A stretch of DNA of 64,000 bases from Physcia stellaris (lineage: Eukaryota; Ascomycota; Lecanoromycetes; Caliciales; Physciaceae): the NCBI GenBank assembly GCA_018902385.1, contig JABSSW010000013.1:186001-250000 (forward strand), read 5' to 3'. This document shows, piece after piece, positions 36,249 to 48,256 of this stretch. The translations under genes and the position numbers were made by a program. Numbering within the stretch: the first letter of the stretch is position 1; each line of letters starts with the position of its first letter. A model generated the notes under the pieces. The model was not told the origin of the DNA. It made no database searches and was given only the letters and a program-made list of their open reading frames with translations.

Positions 36249-37285
36249 ATGCACTGGCATCGAGATATTCAGCGTTCAGGTGTACATCGAGCAGCATGTA
36301 AGGATTACTTACCCACTTGTCGACCAGCCATATCTCACCAGGGTGAATTACAGGCTTGGCCCTCTATCGTGCACTGCTCCGCCAAACATCGAGGCTTCCG
36401 CCACCGGACCCAACCTTCCATGGACAGCTCCGTGACACGTTGAGAAGTACCTTCAGACACAACGCAGATATTCAGAGCCCAACTGTTGTCCTAGCAGCCT
36501 TACGTCAAGGCTATCAGGTACTACCCTCCAGCTATTCCCCGGTCTACCTAATCCAGCTCACCGGTTTACAGGCACTGGACACCTTGTACAACGTGGTTTC
36601 TGGAGGTACGGAGGCGTATGAGTCTATTATACAGCAAGCGCAAAGCTCAAAAGCGAAACATTCCAAGACGTCGTCAGCTTCTCGAAAAGAAAAAGGGCGT
36701 AGCCATCCCAGTCCCAGTCAGCAAGACAAATCACCGGGTCCAGCTTGTACTCCAGCCACTCCTTCGATCCTTGCTCGACCGTATCCCGTCGTTAGTGGTC
36801 GCCGCACCGTCCCACACCTGATCAACGCCAATGGTTTCCCTTTCCTTCGGTACCAAAATTCTCAGCCACCAGCGCTATCGAGGATACTAAGTGATCGAAT
36901 AAGAGCGTTCGAACATCGCTATGATCGCCGTTATCTGTATCAAGATCAGGTACAGCTTGGTAAGCTTGAGGATGCCTGGGACCGAGCCTTGAAGCGGTAC
37001 TGCAATCTTGATCCGGGGTGTAATCATGGCTCGTCGTGGAGTGAGGCGCCTTCAGTCGCCTTGGATGGTTTGTTTCAAACCGTAAGAAGACATGCGGATC
37101 GGACTAGAACGATAACATTGGGCATGCACCAGGTGGTGGAGAAAGAGCGAGCGTTAGCAGAGAAAGAGAGAGTGGGGCGTAGGGACGAGAAGCATAGGAA
37201 GAACAAGGCAAAACGCATCGCACGGTGTAAGGCAGCTTCGGCCAACAAGCCAGCAGAAGAAACACAAGCCGCACTGGCAGGATAG
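36249..37285 (+). CDS. LYR-motif (Complex1_LYR-like) protein, probably mitochondrial
   Basis: Proposed exons 36249-36297, 36354-36517 and 36572-37285 give about 308 aa. After the first intron the frame reads LALYRALLRQTSRLP, an LYR motif followed by the usual helix; LAALRQGYQ continues into ALDTLY after removal of a 54-nt intron. LYR proteins bind the mitochondrial acyl carrier protein and help respiratory-complex or Fe-S assembly. The C-terminal half is long, basic and low in complexity (RRDEKHRKNKAKR), atypical for small LYR factors. Without the first intron the frame would have to start at a TTG, which supports the upstream ATG. Specific partner unknown. Confidence 0.65.
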
Positions 37286-37375
37286 TGGTTATGAGAACAA
37301 GACATGCAATCAAAGGATTAGCGCCTCATCCTTCACAACGGTTTCTCTATTCATCATCGCACACGAACTTTTCCA

Positions 37376-38484
37376 ATGGGACTCCCAAGTGCCACAGCAA
37401 CTTCTTCCGGCAATATGACCGACAAGCAACCGCCGCGTGAGCTTTTCAAGTCCAGATTCGATGTTCCGTACTCAGACCTCAGTGCCCTGAACACTGTCGA
37501 CCTGCACTTCCCCACCAACCCCGCACCAGACTTTCAAAAATCCAACATATGGCTCATGTAACCTCCCTCTTCAGCTCACCTCCAACTATCCAGTAAATTT
37601 CAATCATCCAAGGAACCACTCAGCTAACGATTCTCCTCAGCTACATCCACGGCGGCGCATTCCGCGACCCTGGCAAAACCTCCCGCTCCATCCTCCCCTC
37701 ACTGCCACACCTCTTCTCCCCTTCATCCCCATACCGCCAACCTTTCATTCACGGCGTCGCATCCCTCAACCACCGCCTCTCGCCCTATCCCACTCACCCT
37801 ACGAACCCAAGCAAACCGGGGGACCCAGCGCGTAGCTCAAAATGGCCAGACCATATGAACGACGTCAAGGCCGGTATAGCATGGGTCTTAAACCAAGGCG
37901 ACGACAGCCAAGAAAATACTAAGCCAGACAGCGGGAGGGACGGGATCTTCAAGAGGCGATACATCCTGGCAGGCCACTCGGTAGGTGGCACCATGGCGAT
38001 GTTAATCGCCCAATCCGATCCCGCGGAGCTTGCTATACCGCTACCGCTGGGGATCGTCCCTCTCTGCGGCATTTACAACTTCACGGCCCTCCGAGACGCG
38101 CATCCCGCCAATGCAGATATCTACAACACTTTCACGACCGCAGCGTTTGGCCCCGAGGACGAGGGTGGTTGGGAGAGGGGGAATTGCACGAAGGGGGTCA
38201 TTCACGATGAAGTGAGAGTCGTAGTCATGGGCCATGGGAAAAGAGATACGCTCGTGGAGTGGGGACAGGTTGAGGAGATGGCGGGCGTTATGGATAGGGT
38301 TAATGAGGGTATTTCGGGGGGCGGAGGGATTAGGAAGGCACGGGTTATTGAAGTGAAAGGGGATCACGATGAGGTTTGGGAGGGAGGCGTTGAGGTAGCT
38401 GGGTGTGTGGATGTTGCGATGAAGACGCTGGGGGTGATTCGGGGATTGGATTCCATAAGGGATAGGAAATCGGGTGCGTTCTAG
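37376..38484 (+). CDS. BNA7: Kynurenine formamidase (Bna7-like alpha/beta hydrolase)
   Basis: Two exons (37376-37557, 37641-38484) join in phase (IWLIYIHGG) to about 341 aa. The oxyanion-hole motif HGGAFRDPGK and the nucleophile elbow GHSVGG (Ser) are present; a late GDHDEVWEG can supply the catalytic His. HGGxxRDP is characteristic of N-formylkynurenine formamidase, which hydrolyses formylkynurenine to kynurenine and formate in tryptophan breakdown and NAD synthesis. The ATG at 37376 is used; a second at about 37413 is possible. Length is slightly above the family mean because of a variable central loop. Confidence 0.85.
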
Positions 38485-39422
38485 GCTAGAACTAAGGGGG
38501 GGTTTATTGGTGCCAAATAGCTTCAGATGCGCTAAAGTAGGTACCTTCTGTCGATCATTTTTCTCTCTTCTCGCAACTCTCTCCCCCCTTGAGTGGGCTC
38601 CCCTCCACACAGGAATTGTCTTTGGATGGTCACGTTTCCTGCATATATGCTAGTTTTGACGTGCAGATTCGAGATTTCCTACACGAGGACCTTAGGAAGC
38701 GAGCTCAATTCCATGGGACCACCCAAAAACAGAAAAAAAGCAAAAAAAAAACATCGATAGCTTTTGGAATCGGAAGGAAAAGGGGAAGGGAGGTACTTAC
38801 TCGATGATGATGATACTCGCGATGCTTTTCTTCACTTCAAGCCTCAAGGGAAAGGAAAGTAATTTAATTGCACAAGTACTCCTACCGCGATCTTGGCGTC
38901 TTCACGAAATCGCAATTCCGTCTGCGGTTTTCAAATATTTCGAGCGATTGGATCCGGAACTTGCCGTCAAAGGACATACTGCTGTGTATGTTTGCTTGTC
39001 TCATTCGTCCCTTCCCACTTTCCATGTATTTATCATGGGATGTTTGGTGCTTTTCAATCATAACCATCCAATACACGAGTCCCCCTTCATCTTGTTTTCC
39101 AATAATGCCGATACGAAAAAGGTCCGTCCTATCTAGAAATACCAACAAGAATAAAGATTAATACACAAGCGGATATAGATAGATGGTCATTTAGGGTTAT
39201 TCGTTGAAGGCTGTTGAAGATTGGCGTGTTGAGAAAGATGTTGGATAATGCAGGAGACACGAGTATCGAGATTAGGGGATCCGGGGGGGTTGATAGTTAA
39301 TGTGGAATCCTGTCCATGGCTGTGTAAGGTCAATTCGTATGAACCGAGTAAACCTTTTCCAGCCCTGCTGTCCCAACTGACAGGCTCCCAAGCTGAGAAA
39401 TTGGGACACAGTATCATGTAGT
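38485..39422. other. Intergenic
   Basis: About 940 bp. Open frames at 38804-39136 and 38882-39148 overlap on opposite strands and have no domain; they are treated as chance. Confidence 0.4.
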
Positions 39423-39966
39423 TTCCCGGTATTCACACCTACCCTCTCGAAAGACACACTTGCAGACACCTAGGTCACTCAATGGAATCCTACCACGAAA
39501 TCGCCGCCTCAGGGCTCCGGAACCTTGTTTACTTTCAGAAAATTTGCCAAAAACCGGAGAATTCTAATCAACCACCTATCGAAACCGTGGAACAAGCAAT
39601 GAAGACTCGCTACAAACGGGTCAGATTGAATTCTACGTACACGCGAAGAAGAAGAAAGACGCGAAAGAGAATTTCGGAAAGAAAAATCCGCGATGGCGAG
39701 GGCCGGTGTTGAGATACAAAAGCAAGATCATCGATCATTATTGAATGTATTGAACAGTTCGAAGAAAATGAACAATTCATCATACTAAATGTCTACATCT
39801 TCAGTAAACGAATCATCTTTCAATAATGGATGTTGAATTTTCGAAGTCGAGATCTTTGATAAATATAGCATGCCGGGTAGAAGCTTTGCCGGGTTTCGGG
39901 TGCAGAATTCGAGGACTGTAGCTCTGAAGGTATGTCTACCGAAATGATAGGTGTGAATACCGGGAA
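39423..39966. mobile_element. MITE-like inverted-repeat element
   Basis: TTCCCGGTATTCACACCTA at 39423-39441 recurs as a perfect inverted copy at 39948-39966. The match continues inward imperfectly for about 25 bp more. The 544-bp interval has no credible gene. ATCAT occurs just outside both ends (39412-39416 and 39969-39973) and might be a target duplication, though the left copy is a few bases away from the repeat. It is most likely a non-autonomous DNA transposon. Confidence 0.55.
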
Positions 39967-40003
39967 CCATCATTTTCGATAATTTTGCAGAATCTTGACT
40001 ATC

Positions 40004-42350
40004 TCAGATTCCTCTCTCCGCCCAGCTCTGGATCATGCCCTCAACGGTAGGCTCGTACTCTTTCAACATCACCTTTCCGGCCTCATCCAGGAACGTATTC
40101 GCCTGCACCAGCAGCAGTCTAGGCCTCCTATCCGCAAGCACGATCCTTCTCCACTCCGAATAAACGCCGTGGACGCGGGTTAGATTTTCAAAGTACTCGC
40201 GGCACGGCACCACGTCCGCCGTGCAGCGGTAGATGTGCAAGCGCAGCAGCAATCTCCCCAGGGCGGGTTTGCCGTGCGTCAGCACTTTCGAGCGATCGAT
40301 ACGCACCGTCAGTTTATTTGTTGTGGGATGCTGTCTCACGGTCAGAAAGCCATCGCCGGCGTCGAGCAGGACGCGGAACATGGCGAAGTGGGCGCGGCTG
40401 TGGGCTTGGCCCCATCGCTTATCATCTTCGATGTAATTCTCCAAAGCGGAAAGTCCGGCCGCGGCGACCTGCAGGTAGACATTGTATGTAATATCTTCCG
40501 GCGTCATCTTGGTCTCGTCGAAGTCGAATAGGCGCAGTAAGCTCGGGTCGTCCATGAGATAGGCACCTACACACTCGGCGCGGCATTCATCTAGGCTAGT
40601 CGCAAGATCACCGAAGATTCCTGTCCAGCTTTGACCAGGCTTGTACCAGGTTGTTATAGGCTTGCCATTCAAAGGGCTGATTGGCGGGTTGGCGTTGTCG
40701 AAATTGTATGAGCCGTCGCTGTACTGGGTGAGGAGTTTCGAGGTGCCGTGGCCGAGGAGCTCGTGGAGGACGACCCAGATGTAGAAGGCGTTGTACTCGG
40801 CTTTCAGATAGGAGGGTGCTTCGGATGGGTCGATGAAGGGGGGGTCAGCGCGGTCGGAGCTGTACTCGGCTGCGATCTGGTTTGAGATCATCACGTTTTT
40901 GAAGCCGACGTCTTGGCGGATGTCGTTGAACTTGCAGGTCAGTCAGCGAGTGATGGAAAGCGTAGATGTGGCGGGTTTACGTTTGGGAGATTGATACCTG
41001 GGAAGATGATGCTTGAGCAGTATGCTAGAGCTGAAAACCATCGTCAGTAATCGGCCGAGTACACAAATCTTGCTTAGGAAGTATGACTTCTTAGGACTTC
41101 AAGACTAGGGAACCCAACATACTCTGTAGACTCGTAAAGTCAGGAGGCTCGAAGAGCTCCTTTTCGAAAGGGCCTTTTCCATTATTTTCTGTGAATCCCT
41201 CAGTCCATGGTAACTTGCAAATGTATGCAGCTGACGAGTCCACCAGTTTGGTGAGGACTTTTGTTTCTTCGGTATTCACGAACGCAACGATGCCTTCGAA
41301 CTCCGCTCTCGTTCCATGAGGGTCGCGGTAGGGTTCTACGAAGCCAAATGCATTCTCAACGGTAGGCTGAAGATCTTTGACCCAAAGCCGTTGGGATTCT
41401 TTGAATGCCTCGATCTCACCGGTTCTGAATGAGTCGAGGTACTGATCAATTACCAACCTTTGTTGTGGGTTTGCAGCATATTCTTTTGCTTTCTCAAGGC
41501 ATTGGCACACTGGCTCCAACTGCCTAGCGTGATCACCCTTCACGACTAAGATTTCCTCTGACGAATTTGGAATGCTGATTCGGCGACGAGACTCATGTTG
41601 ATCAACTTCGGTCGAGGCCTGCAGGACTTTGTAAATCGTGCGACCACCCTCAATGACTTTCTGAATCCGTGTATTCTCGGGGAACACTCCCTCCTTCTCT
41701 AGAATGATGGATACGCGCTCGATGTCCTCTCGCGTGATTTCCTCGTCGCTTGGGTAATAGGAGCTCTGCGCTACCTCACTTGGAAAGCCGAGACTGCCCG
41801 GTCGAGAAGAGAACAAAGGTTCCTGTACTTCCTCAAGAATCTGTGCACATGTGGGCGACGTACTCGATAGCTTCTTCAATGCTTCCGGATTTATCCGCGG
41901 AATGAATTTTTGATCCCCACGCCCCTAGACTTGTGAGAATCGCCTCATCAATCAGAAGTAGGGTCTTCGTTCTCACATAATAGTTTCCGATGTTGCCTAA
42001 AAAGACCGCAGCGTAATCAAGGAAAGACTCAACGTCTTCCGTCGACACATCTGCTCTCGAAGCCAACGATGCCCAATCACCTTGGCATGCCAGATACAAC
42101 TCAATTATCAGATCGAAAATAGGCGTTGATTCGGGTGAGACTTGGCGTAGTATGACTCGTGCTCCGTGCCATGCAGCCCTAGAAAGTCAGGCATCAATAA
42201 CACAAGGTCTCGCATGCAGACTTTTGCTACCTGCCTTGCCAAGTGGTGTGCATAGAGCTGTTCCGTCGGTGTCTTGCTTTCAAAAGCTTGCCTGACGGAC
42301 ATCTGCCCTACGGGCGGACGCCTAGGTGCTATCATGTGCTCCTTTGACAT
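40004..42350 (-). CDS. DPP3: Dipeptidyl peptidase III (M49 metallopeptidase)
   Basis: Five exons (42350-42235, 42178-41977, 41924-41123, 41030-40981, 40930-40004) give 698 aa, normal for DPP III. The zinc site is HELLGH (two His) with the third ligand in LDECRAECVGAYL. GNIGNYYGRGDQKFIP and RQDVGFKNV are also diagnostic. It is a cytosolic exopeptidase releasing dipeptides from short peptides. The first intron seems to use a GC donor (AG|GCAGGT, intron 42234-42179): only this junction gives the conserved HHLARAAWHGARVILRQ, whereas the nearby GT donor puts exon 2 out of frame. No lesion is seen elsewhere. Confidence 0.92.
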
Positions 42351-42849
42351 TGTTTTGAATAAGCCTATTCAGGCATTACGAACCTCATACGGGGTCGGCT
42401 CGAGTGCTTGATGATATCATGAATCAATCAATCGATCACCGTTCAGACGCTAATGGGTGGTGACACTTATGTGAATCAAATCGGTGGCGCAGCCTCAATT
42501 GTTCAAGGCTACTGATCCTAAGCGGAGAATGTTATCAGAGGCGGAGAGGGGATTAGAACGAGGGAAGTAGATACCTTGCTGTATGTTCGACGATTTAGTC
42601 CTGAGCAGGACTGTATTGAAAAATAGTTGGACGCCCAGGCAAAACCAATGAGTCTTACTACCCGGTCTAAGGGGTAGGTACTATCTCTATCCCTTGGTTC
42701 GTCAAGTGAACAGCCCAGCCCATTTTTGGTTATATTGAGAGCTAACAGCCGCCTGAAAACCCTTGACCAGGCCTACATACGGCATAACGGCTACACCTTA
42801 CCTTACCTTATCGCCCCAAAACGCCACGCTAATTGCCCAAACCCTCTTT
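42351..42849. other. Intergenic
   Basis: About 500 bp between DPP3 and the sirtuin 3' end. Nothing recognised. Confidence 0.4.
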
Positions 42850-44457
42850 TTATACAGCCATCTTAAGCTCATACCTCGATTCATAGCCCTCCACAAGCCT
42901 AACATCAACCTCCCTCCCCTCAGGCACCATCTCATGCCTCAACTCCCACCCCAACCTCCGACACAGCTCCGCAACAACAACATCGCAATCCCCGAGCAAA
43001 TCCACATCGAAATCCACATGCGCGCACGCCTCCCTCGATATATACACCTGCGGCGTCCCCCTAGGCAGAAATCCCACCACCTCGCTCACGGGCGCGACCT
43101 TCAGACTCGTGCCAATGACAAGCACCAGATCGACTTTGTCGCGATCGTGCTGCGTCAATCGCTTGCTGAACGCGTCCGGTAGATCTTCGCCAAAGAAGGT
43201 GATGTCCGGCTTCATCACGCCCGCGATCGGGATCTCGTAGTCATCCTCTTCGTCATCCGTGCTGTCTTCGTATTCCTCGCGCTTCTTTTTGGTTTTGTGC
43301 GGCTTTTTGGTGGGGAGCCCGCCGTAGCTGCGTTTCCGCTTGATGCCCCCTGCCGGCTGGGCTTGGAGGAGAGAGTGGATGCAGCGCTCGCAGCGCGCGA
43401 CACGGCCGGCTTTGAGGTCGTTGTAGATTTCGGAGCAGGGTACCTGGTGTTTGCATTCGAGACATGAAGCGGTGGCGAAGGAGCCGTGGCATTGGATGAG
43501 GTTGGAGGGAAGGATGCCGGCGTGGGTTTCAATGTTGTCGATGTTCTGGGTGTAGTTTGTGAGGAGCTTGGATTTGTCTTGGAGGAGGCGGATGAAGGCG
43601 TGGGTGGGGGAGAAGGAGGAGGTCGAGGGCAGGATGGAGGAGGCGATAGAGTAGAATATCGTTGGGTCTTCGCGAAAGATGGAGATATCGAAGACTTCTT
43701 GCGGGTCGGAAAGGCCGAGGTGTTGGAGTTGTGAGTAGAGGCCTGTGGTTTTGGAGCGGAAATCGGGAATACCGAGGGAGGTAGAGATCTATGTCGAGAG
43801 ATGATGGTTAATCGGGATGAAGTAGGGGCTGTTGATCGGCACTTACGCCTGCGCCGGTGAGAACTATGATGTTGGAGCTTTTCTTGAGGAGAGTGACGAC
43901 ATCGTCGATAGTATTATACTGAGATAGCTTGGCGCGCTTTGAGAGCTCACGGCAGATGCCCAGGCTTAGGAGATTATAGTATGCCTCGTCGGATTGTCCT
44001 TCCAGAAACGCGGGTGGTCGAATGCCGAAGGCGGTACATAGCTTTTTCGCAGAGATTGTGCCATTTTCGACTGTCTCTTCTAGAAACTTATCCTCGCCGT
44101 CTGTCCGTAGCCTCTTCCGAAAGGCAAGACTCTCTTCGACGGTACACGCATCTAGTACTATACAAGATCAATTATAAGCTCGGCACCGTTGATTGTCTGC
44201 TCACAATGGTCGGCGGTGTCGTGATCCAGTGCACCTGCTAGAGCATCTTCGTACATGGACCACTCATCGTTGCCAGTATCAATAGAGCCAACGTCCTCTT
44301 CATGCGACTGCTCTGGGGGCCCCACGGGATGGCCGGTGGAGTCTTCAGTGTCGGAGAGAAGGTTGACAATCTCAATCGCTGGCGCCTTGAGTGGAGACCC
44401 GCTGAAAACGCCATCGGCATTTGCCATGCCCGGCGAGCCTGTATTCGACGCGCTCAT
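42850..44457 (-). CDS. NAD-dependent protein deacetylase, Sir2/Hst1 class
   Basis: Three exons (44457-44205, 44151-43847, 43788-42850) join in phase to about 498 aa. An acidic N-terminal region (SDTEDSTGH) precedes a helical segment ending [14 protein letters not shown]. The catalytic core shows VLTGAG (before the second intron), [29 protein letters not shown] and the catalytic-His motif IQCHGSF. Two CxxC pairs (CLEC, CERC) bind the structural zinc, then come [13 protein letters not shown] and [14 protein letters not shown] basic insert ([20 protein letters not shown]) with an acidic stretch after it sits between the zinc pair and the MKPDI block and may be nuclear targeting. It fits a class I nuclear sirtuin acting on histones. 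Confidence 0.92.
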
Positions 44458-44580
44458 GCCATGGACGTTACCAATTGAAACGTGATGTTCGCGAAATCAC
44501 GCGGCAGGCTTCCGCAGTCACGAGACTTGATCAGATCTCAGCCCTATCTATTATTACAGCCCTATGGATTTAACCCAGTA

Positions 44581-45356
44581 CCTTAGCGGGCAAAGGGAGT
44601 CGTCAGAAATGGTCTCCGAATCAGTGCCTCATAAATGTCAGTCTCGAATAATACAAAATTGATCGCAAAATCACTGATGTACTAAAATCGTTATGCTGTT
44701 ATTGTATGTAAAATGATGCAAAATTTCAATACATTGATTGAAACTAATCAACGATACATGTATGATTTATGTGTATCGATGTATCGATTGAATCAATCAA
44801 TGACACAATCACAATGAACGTCGAGCATCAAGCGCTAACATTTGCACAATAATTGAGCATTGATAGTTCTGTGATTGAATTCTGAAATGTGATTGAGTTT
44901 TGAGACTTGACATTAAGAGTTCAATTTTTTGAAGTTCTTGTTGCGCATGAACATTTGCAGCACTTCGCTAAATGCACAGTTGTTTTCACATCAACGCCAT
45001 ACTCGTAGTAAATTAAATGTCAGATTCGTGAGATTCGCGCAAATTTGAGTCTGGATGAAATCATATCGAGCGATTTCACGAGTGAGTGCGAATGATGCGC
45101 ACGCAGATGTTGTTAGTTGACTCGCGCATCAATCAAAATTCACGTCAAAACATAATTGTAATTGTAAAACGATTGAATTTTGCATGCGATTGAATTTGAA
45201 ATGCGATTTAATACGAATACAATCATTTAAAAACGATTATTGTAACGTAAAATCAATGTTTGCAATTGCATTTTGTTTAAAACAATGTTCGATAATATTT
45301 TATTATCGTTCAATTTTTCGAGAACAATTTTCGAGCACTCCCTTTGCCCGCTAAGA
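44581..45356. mobile_element. Tc1/mariner-like MITE
   Basis: Terminal inverted repeats are CCTTAGCGGGCAAAGGGAGT at 44581-44600 and its complement with one mismatch at 45337-45356. TA dinucleotides flank both ends (44579-44580, 45357-45358), as expected for TA target duplication. The 776-bp interior is AT-rich and non-coding, with partial loss of CC/GG dinucleotides. It is a non-autonomous or decayed DNA transposon. Confidence 0.8.
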
Positions 45357-45458
45357 TACAAGAATGATTTCTTAGCGTGAAGCGCGGTCTGCGAATAAAT
45401 CTTATTTCGAGTCAATCTATTTCGTATTCAGTTTAAGAATTCTGAAATCGACGAAAAT

Positions 45459-45665
45459 TATTGAAAGAATCATGGGTGACTACCATTCTATTGCTCTGAA
45501 TCTCGTTATTCTTGTAACATACATGCAGGTGGAGCACAAGAAGTGTGCGGGTGCCAAGGCGCTAGTCCCAACAAGGACGCACTAGTCCTCCTTTCGTCAG
45601 GTTATACCAACTGGATCCTGACTGCAGCACCTGCCGAGCACACCTGCGGAGGCTGTATTTCAACA
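45459..45665 (-). repeat. 3' LTR
   Basis: 207 bp; matches 48597-48803 except for about seven substitutions, five of them clustered near 45630-45645. Confidence 0.85.
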
Positions 45666-45674
45666 CTCCCCCAC
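45666..45674 (-). other. Polypurine tract
   Basis: On the minus strand GTGGGGGAG directly precedes the 3' LTR, as expected for plus-strand priming. Confidence 0.6.
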
Positions 45675-45732
45675 AGCAACCGCTTGTGCCTCCTGCCCTG
45701 TATCCTAACGAGCCCAGCCTAGAGCTTCCGTG

Positions 45733-45860
45733 CAAGCTCCCCCAGCGATGTAGATCCTGGCTCCCCCAGCGATGAGTCCTGGAGCTCCCCCAGAGCGAGC
45801 TCCCCCAGCGATGCGCATTCTAGTGCCTGGAGCTTCCGAGCAAGCTCCCCCAACGTGGTG
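45733..45860. repeat. GCTCCCCCAGCGATG short repeats
   Basis: Several near copies of GCTCCCCCAGCGATG and the related AGCTCCCCCA lie inside the LTR element just beyond the 3' LTR. Confidence 0.6.
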
Positions 45861-46407
45861 AGGTCATGCACCGATGCGAAGACTGCAGAAACGAACGAAT
45901 CAAGATCCGATGAACCTGTTGGCTCCAGATATGACGTAAGGTCGAATTGTGAGGCGTGCGACCGAGCATCTGAAAGATTGCGACCGTGTTCTGGATCTCC
46001 ATGAGGTGAAGCATCGATGCGGGAACTGGTACCTAGAATTGGGTAGAAGGTACATCAAGGAGCAAGTACCAATTGCCTGAGTAGTGCGATATTGACGAGA
46101 GTGCGGGTTACACCATGATCTTGGTAGCATCATTGTGTCTCAGGGTTCTCAGGTACTGCTTGCGACATCAATGGCCCGATACCTATGCAATTTGGCTGCA
46201 GGAAGTCCATAAGGCATGCCAGTGAGATGTGAGGGGCTCGAGATGGCCGAGAATTCGATAAGGAAAGGAGTGTACCGATGTAAAGAGTGCCGAATCGAGC
46301 TTTTCTGATCTGACTTAGCCCTGCCTGAGAATCAGGTCGATTAGTATGCGACAAGGTCAGATATCTCCTGATCTTCTTGATCGAGTTCCCGCTCTGCAAG
46401 GCCGAGG

Positions 46408-46555
46408 TGTAATGACTGCATAGTACGCTCTCCCGAAGCGGTACCGTGTGACTCCATCGAGTATGTAATGACTTCGTACAGTACGCTCCCCGAAGCGGTA
46501 CTATCTGCGAATGTAATCGTCTTGGTCAGTACACTCCCCCGAAGTTGTACTGCCC
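46408..46555. repeat. Short repeats with a GTACGCTCCCCGAAGCGGTAC core
   Basis: Three related copies of GTAATG...AGTACGCTCCCCGAAGCGGTAC, the last two diverged, lie in the non-coding part of the LTR element. Confidence 0.5.
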
Positions 46556-46936
46556 TCGACTGTCCTCGTCCATTCTAGCGACTGTACTCGCCCTCTCCCC
46601 CTCGTATTTATCGGGCGACTGAAGCCTCAAGGGTAGTAGGGAAGGAGGCGATATCGTAGATCAGTCGTGTTAGATCAAGACGAAGCCACAACAGAGGTAA
46701 GTCCCTACCATATTCGTGAAACAATAAACAAATAAACAAAGCATACAACAACTTGTAAAGCTCCCCAGGCCACAGGGCGGGAGGGGCGGGACATCGAATC
46801 CACTAAAACAACAACAACTTTTATGCTCCCCCAAGCCATGGCCGATCAACGGTTAACAGGGGGGGCTGGGCGGGCAAACAAACAAACAAACAACATGCTC
46901 TAACTCCCCCAGAGTAGTGACTCCCCCGACGAGGGG

Positions 46937-48256
46937 TCAATACTCCCCCAAAGCAGGGTGGAGAGGAGCGAAACGCCAATAACGCATCCCCATAGGTATC
47001 CCATTGTTCTCAACTCTTGAGGCACTTGGCATGGCCCAACCAGTAGGCCGATAGGTGGCAGAACGCCCTTGACAATGCCTGCAAACAGGAGGCGGGCGAG
47101 AGACCATTGGGAATCGAAAGGGAAAAGAGGTAGGTGAGGCCGATCGTGGGGAGACCGAAAATTGGCGCGGAACGTTTCCGCGGGCATGTGTTGGTCCAAA
47201 TGCTTCGGATTTGGCCGATTTGGAAGCAGGTGTGGCCACCGCATGGAAGTATGACGTAATGCGGCTTTGTATGGGGCCACATTTGCTTGCGGGACTGCAT
47301 TTGCCAGGGCCGCGCGGAGAGAACGAACGCATTTGGTGCCGCTGCAGGCCAAATGGACTCGGCTTCCCAGCGAACATGCGGAACAGGTCGTCCACGGTGA
47401 GATAGGGCTTCTGAATGCCTTGATGTTTCGGTGACGGGGTACGAGGCGGAGTAGGCGGGCAAGCAATGCTTGCATTCTCCAACGGTTTGCACACCGATTT
47501 GGGTGTCGCAATCGGGAGACGAGAGGGTTTCGGCGCAACGACTGGCCGTGAGGCAATTTCTGCCCAAGATATCGGTTTTCTTGGTGTTGCAACCGACGAG
47601 GAATCTGGTGAGGGTACTGAAGGAGTAGGTGATACGCTCTCTGAACGCTCGCGTACAACTTCTGGTGTAGGGATCGAGAGAGGTAAGAGTTTCGGTGACG
47701 AGGGAGGTGAGGAGGTTATCGATTCAGATGACGAAGCAGGAGGAGTAGGAGGTGAAACAACAGACTCAACAGATTGTTGAGCAGGCTGCTTCGGCTTCTT
47801 CGCATGCCGACTGCGGATATGCTCGTGAAGCTTGGTGTTGCTGTCAAATTTGGCCGAATGCTTGCAACGCCTGCACGTATATTCTTCAGCTCGTTTTTTG
47901 GTCAGGCGGGCTTTCTTCTTTTGTTTTGTCAATTGCTTCATTTTCTTCTTGAGCTTGTTCTTGACCTTCAACTCATGCTTTCGTAGATGATAACTCTCTT
48001 GTGCTCTCTTCGCTTGAGTGAACCAACTGCATTTCGAAACACTAGTAAGGCTTGAGTTCGTGTGCTCGTGATACAGCGATCGAGGGTCTTGCGTTCTCGG
48101 ATCATTCGCGTCGAGGCAGGTGCAAAGAAGAGGAGACCAAGGAAGGAAAGCGGGCGGCGATTCGGAAGTGGAGGATGCACTCTCTGGGTGCTTGCATACG
48201 ATTCCTGGTGCACGAATCGAGAGAGGCGAGTGCTTTGTAGATGAAAGAGTCGTCAT
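46937..48256 (-). CDS. C2H2-finger protein of the LTR element (gag-like?)
   Basis: An intact 439-aa frame in element sense. The N-terminal third is basic (KKKMKQLTKQKKKARLTKKR). It is followed by a C2H2 finger YTCRRCKHSAKFDSNTKLHEH with a second His in RSRHAKK. A Ser/Pro-rich linker leads to YLTVDDLFRMFAGKP and a conserved C-terminus with VCRHCQGRSATYRPTGWAM (a second Cys/His cluster). I recall similar proteins annotated as hypothetical in many ascomycete genomes; that cannot be checked here. Its position between primer site and polypurine tract makes it the only product of the element. A nucleic-acid-binding or Gag-like role is inferred. Confidence 0.7.
   Translation of the reverse strand: MTTLSSTKHSPLSIRAPGIVCKHPESASSTSESPPAFLPWSPLLCTCLDANDPRTQDPRSLYHEHTNSSLTSVSKCSWFTQAKRAQESYHLRKHELKVKNKLKKKMKQLTKQKKKARLTKKRAEEYTCRRCKHSAKFDSNTKLHEHIRSRHAKKPKQPAQQSVESVVSPPTPPASSSESITSSPPSSPKLLPLSIPTPEVVRERSESVSPTPSVPSPDSSSVATPRKPISWAEIASRPVVAPKPSRLPIATPKSVCKPLENASIACPPTPPRTPSPKHQGIQKPYLTVDDLFRMFAGKPSPFGLQRHQMRSFSPRGPGKCSPASKCGPIQSRITSYFHAVATPASKSAKSEAFGPTHARGNVPRQFSVSPRSASPTSFPFRFPMVSRPPPVCRHCQGRSATYRPTGWAMPSASRVENNGIPMGMRYWRFAPLHPALGEY

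Noticed and set aside
38804-39136. 110-aa plus-strand hydrophobic frame after the formamidase gene
   Set aside because: A similar-length frame overlaps on the opposite strand; neither has a domain or clear splice context.
46900-47658. 252-aa minus-strand frame overlapping the LTR-element protein
   Set aside because: It overlaps the longer 439-aa frame, which has a zinc finger and conserved blocks; this one shows no domain and is a shadow.
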